From Chryseobacterium gleum (lineage in GTDB: Bacteria > Bacteroidota > Bacteroidia > Flavobacteriales > Weeksellaceae): a stretch of 64,000 nucleotides of DNA. Positions 1 to 8,317 of this stretch are shown here, piece after piece. Every line of letters starts with the position of its first letter. Position 1 is the first letter of the stretch. The notes beneath the pieces were generated by a model. That model was not told the DNA's origin. It made no database searches and saw only the letters and a list, made by a program, of their open reading frames with translations. The stretch spans positions 2,232,001 through 2,296,000 of the forward strand of contig NZ_LR134289.1 in NCBI RefSeq assembly GCF_900636535.1, in the 5' to 3' direction. A program made the position numbers and the translations under genes.

Positions 1-1035
1 CGGCTTGAAATTTATGACAACCCCGATTATACCATTAAAACCGGAGAACAATTATTAAAGAAAAATCCGGATATCAGTACATCCATTGATATTTACATGC
101 TGCTTTCCACAGCGAATATTGCCAAAAGAAACTTCGAGGAATCTTTAAAGTATATTTTAAAAGCTAAGGAACTCTCGCAGAAAACCAACGATTTCAAAAG
201 CCAGGCAAGTGTTCTTATTTCTGTTGCCATTCAATATCAGCAGATGGAACTATTCAATAAGAGTTTAGAAACATTGAACGAAGCCGATCAGTATCTGGCC
301 AGAATACCGGAAAAAACTCCTTTCAAATATATTGAAACCGCAAGAAGTTATGCTATAAAGGGAATGATTTACAAGAGTCAGTCTAATTCAGAAATTGCCC
401 TGGAAAAGTTTCTAATTTCGATACAGAATTTTGAAAAAGTATCCTCCGGGAAAACCACCTACGCTAATATGAGTGTGGTATACTATAACATCGGATACTG
501 CTATCTTAATCTTAATCAAATTGATAAAGCACAGGAAGCTTTTGTTCAGTCTTTGGACTATGCCCGGAAAAATCATGCTAAAAGTCTGGAAGCATTTGCC
601 TTGAAAGGAATTGCTGAAATCTACAGGCAAAAACATGAAAATCAATCAGCAATCAATCTTTTGCTAAAAGCAGAAAACCTGTGTAAAAATACGGGCGATA
701 TTATTTTGAACGAAGGCATTTACAAAGAGTTAGCTGATAATTATCTTGCTCTGGGAGAACAGAATCTCTATCAGCAGTATAACAAAAAATACCTGGAAAT
801 GCGTTTCAGGAGAAAGCAGAACGAACTGAAATCCATTAATCAGATTATTGATAATCATAATAGAGAAACCTATTTAGAAAGCGAAAAGCTGAAATCTTAT
901 CATAATTCCATAATAACAGCTTCTGTTGCATTGGGAGGTATTATAATGGCTGTACTCCTGTACTTCATTGTAAAGGTCCGAAGACAAAATAAGAAGTTTC
1001 AGAAAGAAATTCAGCAAATGATAAGAGCATCATAA
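1..1035 (+). CDS. TPR-repeat protein with C-terminal membrane anchor (5' end cut)
   Basis: The reading frame is already open at base 1, so the N-terminus lies outside the window; the first internal ATG at 97 is probably not the start. The visible part is built of helical tetratricopeptide repeats (segments such as YYNIGYCYLNLNQIDKAQEA and ALKGIAEIYRQKHENQSA), then a charged coiled-coil-like stretch, then one transmembrane helix (about 30 residues from the C-terminus) and a short basic cytoplasmic tail. In Bacteroidetes this layout usually continues into a LuxR- or AraC-type DNA-binding domain or a histidine kinase. Here the gene stops about 20 residues after the helix and a strong terminator follows, so the effector domain is absent. 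Its role is unknown; protein-protein sensing at the inner membrane is an inference. Confidence 0.8.
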   Translation, partial: RLEIYDNPDYTIKTGEQLLKKNPDISTSIDIYMLLSTANIAKRNFEESLKYILKAKELSQKTNDFKSQASVLISVAIQYQQMELFNKSLETLNEADQYLARIPEKTPFKYIETARSYAIKGMIYKSQSNSEIALEKFLISIQNFEKVSSGKTTYANMSVVYYNIGYCYLNLNQIDKAQEAFVQSLDYARKNHAKSLEAFALKGIAEIYRQKHENQSAINLLLKAENLCKNTGDIILNEGIYKELADNYLALGEQNLYQQYNKKYLEMRFRRKQNELKSINQIIDNHNRETYLESEKLKSYHNSIITASVALGGIIMAVLLYFIVKVRRQNKKFQKEIQQMIRAS

Positions 1036-1040
1036 CCAAA

Positions 1041-1074
1041 ATAAAAGCCGTTCCAGCGTTGGAACGGCTTTTAT
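1041..1074. terminator. Bidirectional hairpin terminator
   Basis: A perfect 15-bp stem (1041-1055 with 1060-1074) with a 4-base loop, A-rich on the left and T-rich on the right. It sits between two convergent genes and can serve both. Confidence 0.9.
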
Positions 1075-1092
1075 TTTATATAATTTTCAACT

Positions 1093-2739
1093 TTATTTAC
1101 CAATAACTTCAGTAATAGGGTTTCCTACATTTCCACTTGGGAACTGGATTTTCAGTAAAGAAGATACTGTAGGAGCAATATCAGTCATGTGATATTCTTT
1201 ATTGCTTTCTCCCTGCTTCACTCCCCATCCCATGAAGATCAATGGAATATGTGAGTCGTAAGAATTCCATACACTGTGGGTAGTTCCTGTTTTTGAATAT
1301 GGAGGAAGCATAGAATCGTGAGAGATCAGCTGGATGTCTCCGCTTCTCTGTCTGTTGATTCCATTGATAATTCTCTGTTTGATTGGTTCCGGAATGCTGG
1401 ATTCCTGCACTTTATCTACGGAAACAGCATATAAAACCGTCGGATCTTTCTCAATTTCTTTCACTGCAAAGTTTCTTACATCATCCAGTTCAAGCTTGCT
1501 GTCCGCCAATACTTTTCTGTCAAAATAAATCTGGTAGTTATCGATGGCGTTGATTAGTTTATCAGCTCCGAATTTTTCCTTCAGCTTCTGGTTCAGATTC
1601 TTTTCTGCATCTTCTCCGAAGAAACCTGTCGGGATTTTATGCTCTTTAAGGAACCCTACAGAGTGCGCGCCTCCGTGGTCAGCAGAAAGGAACACCGTGT
1701 ACTCTCCTTTTCCTACTTTGGAATCAAGATATTTGAAGAATTCTGCCAGATCCTGGTCTAATCTGATATAAACATCTTCTACCTCAATAGAATTCGGTCC
1801 GAATTTATGTCCTGCATAGTCTGTAGATGCAAGGTTGATAGCTAAGAAGTCTGTAATATTATCTCCACCCAGTTTTTCACCTTCTACAGATGCTTCAGCC
1901 AATTTCAATGTAAGCGTATTTCCGAAAGGTGTATAACGGATATTATCTTTTTTAGCCTGATAATCTTTTGCTAAGTTGCTGTAAGGGAAAGTAGGCGTTT
2001 TGGCACTTCCCAACAGACCTTCCCAAGGTGAATTGTCAGGTGCACTTTCCGTATATTCATTTATTGGAAGTAACGTATTCCAGCCATTTGCCACTAATTT
2101 TTCCGGAAGATTCTGCGCATTGAATGATTTTACCCACTGAGGAAGATCATTCATGTACCATGTACTTGTAATGAAATTTCCTGTGCTGTCATCAAACCAG
2201 AAGGCACCATTAGGCGTGTGACCTGCAGGAAGAATCGAGGCACGGTCTTTCAAAGAAACACCCACTACTTTTCCCTGGAAATTGGTAGCCAGTCTCAATT
2301 CGTCAGTTACCGTAGTAGACCAAAGATTTTTCGGAGAATGACTTCCTGTTTTTGCATTGGTAGTTCCAACCGGCTGAACGCTCTCATCCGCAGTACAGTA
2401 AACTCCTTTACCAGTTTCTTTATCTGTCCAGTCGTTTCCCGCAATCCCGTGAATAGCCGGTACAGATCCTGTATAGATACATGTATGCCCCAAAGCTGTA
2501 ATGGTAGGAACATAAGGAATATGTACATTATTTAAAGAGTATCCTGTATTCAAAAGTCTTTTGAAACCATCATTTCCGTATTTACCATAAAAACGGTACA
2601 GATAGTCCCAACGCATCTGGTCTACTACCAGCCCTACGACTAATTTTGGTCTTTCCAGTTGAGTGTTTCTGTTCTTCTGCGCATTGATTGTAACTACGGA
2701 CAATAAAGTAGCTGCCGCAATTGAAATGTTCCTAAGCAT
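1093..2739 (-). CDS. pafA: Secreted PafA-type alkaline phosphatase
   Basis: An alkaline-phosphatase-superfamily phosphomonoesterase resembling PafA of Elizabethkingia/Chryseobacterium, acting in the periplasm on phosphate esters. Seen: a signal peptide ending near INAQ; metal-binding DQMRWD early on; the nucleophile Thr segment PTITALGHT; the Asn of IAGNDW; the Lys/Arg pair in SLKDR; and the late metal ligands in SADHGGAHSVG and THSVWN. These correspond to the PafA active-site Thr, Asn, Lys and Arg. Length (548 aa) fits the family. I chose ATG at 2739; an in-frame GTG at 2763 would add eight residues ahead of the signal peptide. The gene is monocistronic and converges on the TPR gene. Confidence 0.9.
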   Translation of the reverse strand: MLRNISIAAATLLSVVTINAQKNRNTQLERPKLVVGLVVDQMRWDYLYRFYGKYGNDGFKRLLNTGYSLNNVHIPYVPTITALGHTCIYTGSVPAIHGIAGNDWTDKETGKGVYCTADESVQPVGTTNAKTGSHSPKNLWSTTVTDELRLATNFQGKVVGVSLKDRASILPAGHTPNGAFWFDDSTGNFITSTWYMNDLPQWVKSFNAQNLPEKLVANGWNTLLPINEYTESAPDNSPWEGLLGSAKTPTFPYSNLAKDYQAKKDNIRYTPFGNTLTLKLAEASVEGEKLGGDNITDFLAINLASTDYAGHKFGPNSIEVEDVYIRLDQDLAEFFKYLDSKVGKGEYTVFLSADHGGAHSVGFLKEHKIPTGFFGEDAEKNLNQKLKEKFGADKLINAIDNYQIYFDRKVLADSKLELDDVRNFAVKEIEKDPTVLYAVSVDKVQESSIPEPIKQRIINGINRQRSGDIQLISHDSMLPPYSKTGTTHSVWNSYDSHIPLIFMGWGVKQGESNKEYHMTDIAPTVSSLLKIQFPSGNVGNPITEVIGK

Positions 2740-2843
2740 CCAAGTAAAATTTTTATTGACCACAAATTTAAGGGTTTTGAAAGTTTTGGAGTGTGAAATT
2801 TTATTTAATTTTGATTATTGTACAATTCATCAATCCATCTTCT

Positions 2844-3629
2844 ATGATTTTAGGCGTATACTGGTATTTCAGATTTCCGGACAATTTATATGACTTTCAA
2901 TTTTTCAAATTTTATCCCGGATATGGCGGACACGCCGATAACCCAGCCGAATTGGCAGCAAGAGTCCGTGTTGAAAATACAGATGATCTTATCCTGAAAC
3001 TCGAAGAATTAAAAGCGGGCTTCAAGGAAACTTATTTACACTTGAATATTAATGAAAATCAACTGATCATCAATATTGGTGACCATATGCTTTTTGATTT
3101 TCATTTTCAGTTTGCGTTAGAAATCGAAGAATTATTGATACGTGAAAATGCTGTATTGTTAGATTCCGAAATTCCTTTTACCATTCAATCCAGTAAAAGC
3201 TACCCGCCTGAAAGAGAAAAATTCCGAAACATAGAACACCGTTTTATCCAGATGGTGGGTTCGGATTTCAAAAAAAGTAATGCAGAACATTATGCTGCCA
3301 GAATTGACTGTAATCTGCCTTTACAGTATAAGCAAGATCTTATTAATGATTTGTCGCAGATTTGCAGAGAAGAAAATCTCCATGTATTTTACTATAATGA
3401 TTTTGATTTTAAAGATCATTGTAACCTGATGCTCTTTTTCACCAATGGCAGACAGAAAAAAAATACCTTACAAAAGGTTGATATCAATTCTTTCGGAAGT
3501 AAAGTACGTTTGCTTACTCAAAAATATCCACTTCACTTCGGTCATTTCGGAAGTTTCAAAGAATATCCTTTACAAGGGCCCCATACAGAACTGATGGTGG
3601 ATGAAGAATATATTATCAATAAAAAATAA
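2844..3629 (+). CDS. Conserved hypothetical protein
   Basis: A 261-residue soluble protein I do not recognise. It opens MILGVYWYFRFPDNLYDFQF, which looks like a domain start; the frame is open 17 codons further upstream, but ATG at 2844 gives the natural beginning. It has alternating strand/helix composition, no signal peptide and no membrane segment. It is followed after 18 bp by the VOC-family gene in the same direction, so the two are probably co-transcribed. No function is proposed. Confidence 0.75.
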   Translation: MILGVYWYFRFPDNLYDFQFFKFYPGYGGHADNPAELAARVRVENTDDLILKLEELKAGFKETYLHLNINENQLIINIGDHMLFDFHFQFALEIEELLIRENAVLLDSEIPFTIQSSKSYPPEREKFRNIEHRFIQMVGSDFKKSNAEHYAARIDCNLPLQYKQDLINDLSQICREENLHVFYYNDFDFKDHCNLMLFFTNGRQKKNTLQKVDINSFGSKVRLLTQKYPLHFGHFGSFKEYPLQGPHTELMVDEEYIINKK

Positions 3630-3647
3630 AACCTTTATTATTCAAAT

Positions 3648-4040
3648 ATGATCAAATTCAAATATGTCATCCTATATGTTGAAGATGTAGAACAGTCCAT
3701 GAATTTTTACAAAAATACTTTCGGCTCTGAAATAAAGTTCATGACTCCTGAAAAAGACTACGGAGAACTTCTGACTGGTGAAACTACTCTTTCATTCGCG
3801 TCTGTCAGCCTTGCAGGTTCCAATATCAAAAAAGGATTTTTAACTGCAAAAACAGAAGATAAACCCTTCGGGATGGAATTAGGCTTCACTACTGACAATG
3901 TAGAAGCTTTGGTAGAAAAAGCAATAAAAAACGGGGCTGTTCTTTATGAAGATATTGCTGTAAAGCCTTGGGGCCAAAAAACGGCTTACATTAAAGATAT
4001 CAACAATTATCTTGTAGAAATCTGCACCGAAATCCAATAA
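3648..4040 (+). CDS. VOC-family (glyoxalase/bleomycin-resistance fold) protein
   Basis: A 130-residue vicinal-oxygen-chelate protein with the typical beta-alpha-beta-beta-beta modules: MIKFKYVILYVEDVEQSMNF at the start and a second module beginning near GFTTDNVEALVEKA and ending WGQKTAYIKDINNYLVEI. The terminal Glu of LVEICTE matches the family's metal-ligand position. Family members are metal-dependent enzymes or binding proteins (glyoxalase I, dioxygenases, antibiotic-binding proteins); the substrate cannot be read from the sequence. It lies in a run of three small same-strand genes. Confidence 0.85.
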   Translation: MIKFKYVILYVEDVEQSMNFYKNTFGSEIKFMTPEKDYGELLTGETTLSFASVSLAGSNIKKGFLTAKTEDKPFGMELGFTTDNVEALVEKAIKNGAVLYEDIAVKPWGQKTAYIKDINNYLVEICTEIQ

Positions 4041-4057
4041 GCTTAAAAATATCTGAT

Positions 4058-4594
4058 GTGGAAATAAGAAAATTACAAAAATTAACTTCCGACCAGGGTC
4101 TGAGCTGGGGGCATAACGGCTATATAACAGACAAAATATATGCAGTCTCTTCTATTGAATTTGGAGGTTCATTTGAGTTTATTTTAAAAGAAAAGTCTTT
4201 GTCTTATACTAAAATCTGGGAAACCACTCCTGAAGACCTTGCAGACCTGAACACCATCATTGCACAGGGAAATTCTTTTGGTGCTTTCATCAATGAAGAA
4301 CTGGCAGGTTGGATTATCTGTGAGCAAAGAACGTGGAACAATAGTTTTTATATTGAAAATATTCTGGTCTATGAAAAACACAGGCGGGAAGGAATCGGAG
4401 TTATGCTGATTAAAAACGCCATTAAAGAAGCAAGAAAACTAAACTGCCGGGTCATTGAACTGGAAACACAAAATACCAATTACCCGGCCATACAGTTTTA
4501 TAGAAGAATGGGATTCAATATTACCGGACTGAACACCAGATTGTATGAAAATGCGGAAGAAATTGCTCTTTTCATGACTTTAGATGTGGAATAG
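4058..4594 (+). CDS. GNAT N-acetyltransferase, streptothricin-acetyltransferase-like
   Basis: A GCN5-related acetyl-CoA-dependent N-acetyltransferase of 178 residues. The acetyl-CoA binding motif A is RREGIGVMLI, and the C-terminal motif ELETQNTNYPAIQFYRRMGF closely recalls streptothricin acetyltransferases (Sat family). Resistance is possible but not shown; many chromosomal homologues have unknown substrates. The start is a GTG (GTG GAA ATA AGA); there is no early in-frame ATG. It begins 17 bp after the VOC gene, probably in the same transcript. Confidence 0.85.
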   Translation: MEIRKLQKLTSDQGLSWGHNGYITDKIYAVSSIEFGGSFEFILKEKSLSYTKIWETTPEDLADLNTIIAQGNSFGAFINEELAGWIICEQRTWNNSFYIENILVYEKHRREGIGVMLIKNAIKEARKLNCRVIELETQNTNYPAIQFYRRMGFNITGLNTRLYENAEEIALFMTLDVE

Positions 4595-4638
4595 AAAGGT
4601 CGTTATTATTAATCTCTAGCTCTATTCAATTAAAACAC

Positions 4639-4669
4639 TTGCTGGTGTGTTAAAAAATTTATACATTAG
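4639..4669 (+). promoter_or_regulatory. Candidate promoter of the double-glycine peptide gene
   Basis: TTG at 4639-4641, a 20-base spacer, and TACATTAG at 4662-4669, one mismatch from the Bacteroidetes -7 consensus TAnnTTTG. The start codon follows within 30 bases. Confidence 0.5.
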
Positions 4670-4695
4670 TAATCAACAAATTAAAAATGATTACT

Positions 4696-4929
4696 ATGAA
4701 AAATCTGAAAAAATTAAAGAGAAATCAGCTTGTCCTGATCAGCGGAGGTGACACCCCTTATGCAATATGTGATATTGATGGCAACTGTCCTCCTACAATA
4801 GGTTCTTATTATTGCAGTGATGGTACCTGTTACAGAGTTTCCGGCGGTGGCGGCGGTAATCCGGGATGTAATGAACCGATGCGTCTTTGCCAGGAATGGG
4901 AAACAGGATGCGGATGTGTTTATATCTAA
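4696..4929 (+). CDS. Double-glycine-leader peptide (bacteriocin-like)
   Basis: A 77-residue precursor: an 18-residue leader MKNLKKLKRNQLVLISGG ending in Gly-Gly, then a core rich in Gly and with eight Cys residues (Asp/Cys-rich start, a GGGGG linker, then a CGC near the end). The leader matches almost position by position that of the peptide at 21636-21806. In known systems such leaders are cut after GG by C39 peptidase domains of ABC exporters. No exporter or modification enzyme is adjacent, so the gene is an orphan here. An ATG at 4687 would add three residues; 4696 gives the usual leader start. The core could be disulfide-rich or modified; that is inference. Confidence 0.8.
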   Translation: MKNLKKLKRNQLVLISGGDTPYAICDIDGNCPPTIGSYYCSDGTCYRVSGGGGGNPGCNEPMRLCQEWETGCGCVYI

Positions 4930-4958
4930 AGCATACTTGTTAGATAAAATTTTGTTAA

Positions 4959-4980
4959 GGGCGGTTTTTCCGCTCTTTTT
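4959..4980 (+). terminator. Intrinsic terminator
   Basis: GGGCGG paired with CCGCTC (six pairs, one G-T) around a TTTTT loop, followed by a T run. It ends the peptide gene. Confidence 0.8.
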
Positions 4981-5027
4981 AGTTTAAAAAAATGCATATT
5001 TGCATTAGGACTAATATCAAAAAACTC

Positions 5028-6098
5028 ATGTTACGACAAACTTATTTTATAGTTGCACTCACTACCTTTTCATTCATATATTCACAGAAAAAGACATTTA
5101 AATGTGCAGAAGTTTATGACGCTGTCAAACTTATTGATAAAGAAAAATATGATGAGGGTATCGCTATCCTTAGAGAATGTGAAAAAAAAGATCCACAAGA
5201 TTACACCTACCCGTATGAAATTGCACTTGCCTATATCCGAAAAGAAGACTATAAAAGTGCCATATCACTGTTAGAAAAAATCAAAGATTATCCCAATATA
5301 GATGACTATTATTTTGCCCTTCTCGGCAATGCCTATGATTATGCCGATAACCCTGAACAAGCTATAAAGACGTATGATGAAGGATTAAAAAAGTATCCGT
5401 CTTCCGGAAAACTTTATCTGGAGAGAGGGGTTGTTTTTGAACTTGAAAAAAAAATAGAAGAGGCCATTGAAAGCTACCAAAACGGAATAAAGACAGAACC
5501 GGCATATCCATCAAACTATTACAGAGTAGCCAAATTATTTTTAAATTCTAATAATATACTATACGGTCTTGTTTATGGTGAAATATTTTTAAATCTGGAA
5601 CGCACCACTTCCAGAAGCCAGGAAATGAGTCAACTTTTATATGACGGGTATAAAAAAGCAATAAAATTCAAAGATAAAAGTACAACAGTTGATTTTTGCC
5701 AGGCCTTTATTACTATTAAAAAAGACAGTAAACCTACTGATCCTCTTCCTTTCTGTCTTCTTTACAGCGGATATTTTGCACTCGCTACTGTCGATAAAAA
5801 AGAAATCAATCTGGAAAACTTGTCAGATATCAGAAGAAAAGCATTGAGGGAATATCTGAAATACAAAAATAATCCGTCAAATGTTTTATTAAACTATCAA
5901 AAAATATTGGATGATAACAATCTATTTAATGCTTATAATTATTACCTATTTCAGATAGGAGATCAAGAAGCGTTTAATAACTGGCTCATTAATAATAAAG
6001 CAGAATATGAAAAATTTGTAGGTTGGTACACGAAGGATACCAATATTCTGAAAATTGATAAAATGAATCTTTATATAGCTGACTCTATACCAAAATAA
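5028..6098 (+). CDS. Exported TPR-repeat protein
   Basis: A 356-residue protein with a signal peptide (MLRQTYFIVALTTFSFIYSQ) followed by several tetratricopeptide-like helical pairs, e.g. YPYEIALAYIRKEDYKSAIS, ALLGNAYDYADNPEQAIKTY and LYLERGVVFELEKKIEEAIE. The last third is more divergent, still helical. ATG at 5028 places the signal peptide correctly; the frame is open 12 codons upstream. A near-consensus -7 box (CATATTTG, 4995-5002) supports this start, since it lies inside the longer reading. The role is probably as a periplasmic scaffold; nothing specific is visible. Confidence 0.8.
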   Translation: MLRQTYFIVALTTFSFIYSQKKTFKCAEVYDAVKLIDKEKYDEGIAILRECEKKDPQDYTYPYEIALAYIRKEDYKSAISLLEKIKDYPNIDDYYFALLGNAYDYADNPEQAIKTYDEGLKKYPSSGKLYLERGVVFELEKKIEEAIESYQNGIKTEPAYPSNYYRVAKLFLNSNNILYGLVYGEIFLNLERTTSRSQEMSQLLYDGYKKAIKFKDKSTTVDFCQAFITIKKDSKPTDPLPFCLLYSGYFALATVDKKEINLENLSDIRRKALREYLKYKNNPSNVLLNYQKILDDNNLFNAYNYYLFQIGDQEAFNNWLINNKAEYEKFVGWYTKDTNILKIDKMNLYIADSIPK

Positions 6099-6168
6099 AG
6101 GTATTTTTATCAATCTTATATAATCCGTTTCTAAACTTAATTGTACAAATAGTCTTCTTTAATTTTAT

Positions 6169-6176
6169 TATTTTTG
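6169..6176 (+). promoter_or_regulatory. -7 promoter box of the Crp-type regulator
   Basis: TATTTTTG, an exact TAnnTTTG match, 22 bases ahead of the start codon. A TTG at 6141-6143 is 25 bases upstream, longer than the usual -33 spacing. Confidence 0.5.
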
Positions 6177-6198
6177 CAAAAAAGATCGCTCTGATATC

Positions 6199-6771
6199 AT
6201 GCAAAATCTTCTAAACTATATCAGATCACTCACACCATTTTCCGATGAAAGCTGGCATACGCTTCAGTCTGCCCTATCAGAAAGAACTTACAGAAAAAAT
6301 GAACTGATGTTACAGAAAGGAGACACCTGTAACTCTTTGTTTTATATTGAAAAGGGATATTGCAAAAGTTATTATGAAATACAAGGTGATATTAAAAATA
6401 CCGGATTTTTCTTCGAGAACGAGATCACTACCAATATCAGCAGTTTTGGAAGCGGTCAAAAATCAGAGTTTAATATGATTGCCTGTGAGGAACTTCATGC
6501 CATTATTTTTGATAAAACAAAATTGTTTGAAGCCGCTGCTAAAGTCCCTGAAATTGAGACATTAGGACGTCACTGTATTCGCAAGTTTGCCTCCAGACAG
6601 GAAGAATTTTCCAATTTGTTCAAGCTTTATACAGCACAGGAAAGACTTGAACATCTGGAAACCTATCATCCTCATATGATTCAGCGTATATCTCTCACGC
6701 AGCTGGCTTCATTTCTGGGAGTTGCAAGAGAAACATTAAGCAGGATCCGGAACAGAAGAGTATCCCGCTGA
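6199..6771 (+). CDS. Crp/Fnr-family transcriptional regulator
   Basis: A 190-residue regulator with an N-terminal cyclic-nucleotide-binding-like beta roll (ELMLQKGDTCNSLFYIEKGY) and a C-terminal winged helix whose recognition region is ISLTQLASFLGVARETLSRI. The classical cAMP-binding phosphate cassette is not evident and there is no N-terminal Cys cluster, so the ligand is unknown. Bacteroidetes carry many such short Crp-like regulators. The glycolipid-binding-domain gene follows after 45 bp and may be its target or partner. Confidence 0.9.
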   Translation: MQNLLNYIRSLTPFSDESWHTLQSALSERTYRKNELMLQKGDTCNSLFYIEKGYCKSYYEIQGDIKNTGFFFENEITTNISSFGSGQKSEFNMIACEELHAIIFDKTKLFEAAAKVPEIETLGRHCIRKFASRQEEFSNLFKLYTAQERLEHLETYHPHMIQRISLTQLASFLGVARETLSRIRNRRVSR

Positions 6772-6816
6772 CATTAAAAGCCATTCAAAAAGCCACAACA
6801 ATCAAAGCAATATGAT

Positions 6817-7368
6817 ATGAAGACATTAATCTGGAAAGGAATCTTTTATCAATCCCTTGAATATTTTAATTTACATTCAGACGATAAAGATTATACTGTA
6901 GAATCGAAAATCATTGGCTGCCACAAGGATAAAATATATGCTTTAAATTATAAGATTCTTAGTGATAAAGACTGGAATGTTCAGGATTTTCTGATTGAAT
7001 CAGAGATCAATACAGTTAAAAGAACTTTTTCAGGAAAAAGAAATCAAAACCACTGGAAAATCAACGGTGTTGTGCATTCTGAATTTAATAATTTCAAGTT
7101 CATAGACATTTCTCTGACTCCTTTCACCAATACGTTACCGATCAACAATTTAAAACTTTCAGAGAACGGTTCTCAGAATATTGATGTTATTTACATCGAT
7201 GTTTTAAACCATCATATCAGACCGGTCCAGCAGCAATATACACGGACAGCTGTTAATAAATATCTGTATGAGAATATTGAAACCGATTTTAAAGCTGAAA
7301 TTTCGGTGGATGAAAATGGATTAGTAATCAACTACCCTGAATTGTTTGAGAAAATTTCGGAACTCTGA
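6817..7368 (+). CDS. Putative glycolipid-binding-domain protein
   Basis: A 183-residue cytosolic protein that fits the 'putative glycolipid-binding' family (PF06475 as I recall it). Marks are the central FIDISLTPFTNTLPINNLKL, where the family has a TPFTNTLPI-like signature, and the ending SVDENGLVINYPELFEKI. No catalytic function is established for the family. It lies directly behind the Crp-type regulator in the same direction, as an operon-like pair. Confidence 0.75.
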   Translation: MKTLIWKGIFYQSLEYFNLHSDDKDYTVESKIIGCHKDKIYALNYKILSDKDWNVQDFLIESEINTVKRTFSGKRNQNHWKINGVVHSEFNNFKFIDISLTPFTNTLPINNLKLSENGSQNIDVIYIDVLNHHIRPVQQQYTRTAVNKYLYENIETDFKAEISVDENGLVINYPELFEKISEL

Positions 7369-7472
7369 AAAATATAAATAATTGAAATATCGAGGGAGAC
7401 TTATAACTGCAAAGATCTTTACTCCGTAATCTCCTTCATTTTGATTAATTTCGCAGAAACCTAATTACCATA

Positions 7473-8021
7473 ATGGATACTAAAAAAAATGTACTGGAAA
7501 AAATGTCCAGTCAGGAACTTGAAAAATACATTAACCCTAATAGTAAATTTGTTCCACAGGCAGTACAATATGCCTATGAAATATTGCAGTCAAGAGGAAG
7601 AAAATTTACTGATGAAGAATCAGCGCTCATTGCTTCCAGAACGGCGGTTCTTGGCAAAAAACAGGAAATAACAATACATCCCAACCATACCAAAGCTTCC
7701 AATATCATGTATGTGTGTGGAGCATTAGGCATTGCAGGATTTATCTGGGCTTATGATCCTTTCAATTCCGGATTATCTATTTTTGTCGGAATAGCGACTC
7801 TGACCTTTATTTTTGGAATAGGCTATCTTATAGGAAAAGGGAATGAAGTAGCAAAATACGTTCTTATAGTAACCTTTATACTAGGGCTTTTCGGGTTTTC
7901 CTCTATTTTGAAAAATTTGTTTGTCAATCCTGTACTGGGAATCATCAGTATAGTACAGACCATTCTTCAAATCTGGGTCATTATCCTCCTGGTAAGAATT
8001 CCTAAGAACAGCGTATCATAA
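7473..8021 (+). CDS. Membrane protein of unknown function
   Basis: 182 residues: a soluble N-terminal 70 residues (helical, KMSSQELEKYINPNSKFVPQ, resembling short sequences that precede membrane domains in many Flavobacteria proteins) followed by about four hydrophobic helices. The last helix ends close to the C-terminus. A weak -7 box TAATTTCG at 7446-7453 precedes it. No family assigned. Confidence 0.7.
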   Translation: MDTKKNVLEKMSSQELEKYINPNSKFVPQAVQYAYEILQSRGRKFTDEESALIASRTAVLGKKQEITIHPNHTKASNIMYVCGALGIAGFIWAYDPFNSGLSIFVGIATLTFIFGIGYLIGKGNEVAKYVLIVTFILGLFGFSSILKNLFVNPVLGIISIVQTILQIWVIILLVRIPKNSVS

Positions 8022-8185
8022 TTTCCATTATGGAAAACCCTTCTCAAAATATGATTTTCTGACATATTAACAATACCTAAGGTAAGTTGACCGCAACAGT
8101 AGTCTGACGCTGGCGCGAGCATAGGGGTTTTAAGGTTGTTACCCGCTTTATGGAAACAAGAAGCGATAACAGATTTATTATAATC
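8022..8185. other. Non-coding stretch, locally GC-richer
   Basis: I see no convincing gene between the membrane protein and mdh. Bases about 8095-8160 are clearly richer in G and C than their surroundings (ctgacgctggcgcgagc) and resemble a dispersed intergenic repeat rather than coding DNA. A minus-strand open frame across this region (7967-8263) has no family features. Confidence 0.4.
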
Positions 8186-8220
8186 AGATTTCGGCGCGGC
8201 CTCCGGCCGCGCCGAAATCT
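8186..8220. repeat. Perfect GC-rich inverted repeat (hairpin)
   Basis: A perfect 15-bp stem (8186-8200 with 8206-8220) with loop CTCCG. The arms contain CGGCGCGGC, striking in this AT-rich DNA. No T run follows on the plus strand, so it may be a REP-like element rather than a plain terminator. Confidence 0.8.
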
Positions 8221-8246
8221 TTCCACCATTAACATATTCATAAAAC

Positions 8247-8282
8247 AAATCCGGCTGTTTCAAAAATGAAACAGCCGGATTT
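8247..8282. terminator. Bidirectional hairpin terminator, downstream of mdh
   Basis: A perfect 16-bp stem (8247-8262 with 8267-8282), loop AAAA. Read on the minus strand it follows mdh and is succeeded by a T-rich tract. Confidence 0.85.
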
Positions 8283-8317
8283 TATTTATTTTAATCCCCG
8301 CTTAAAGCGGATAAATA

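Noticed and set aside
7967..8263. Minus-strand open frame of 98 codons across the GC-rich segment
   Set aside because: It runs through a perfect hairpin and into the end of the membrane-protein gene, has no recognisable domain, and follows the pattern of a repeat rather than a gene.
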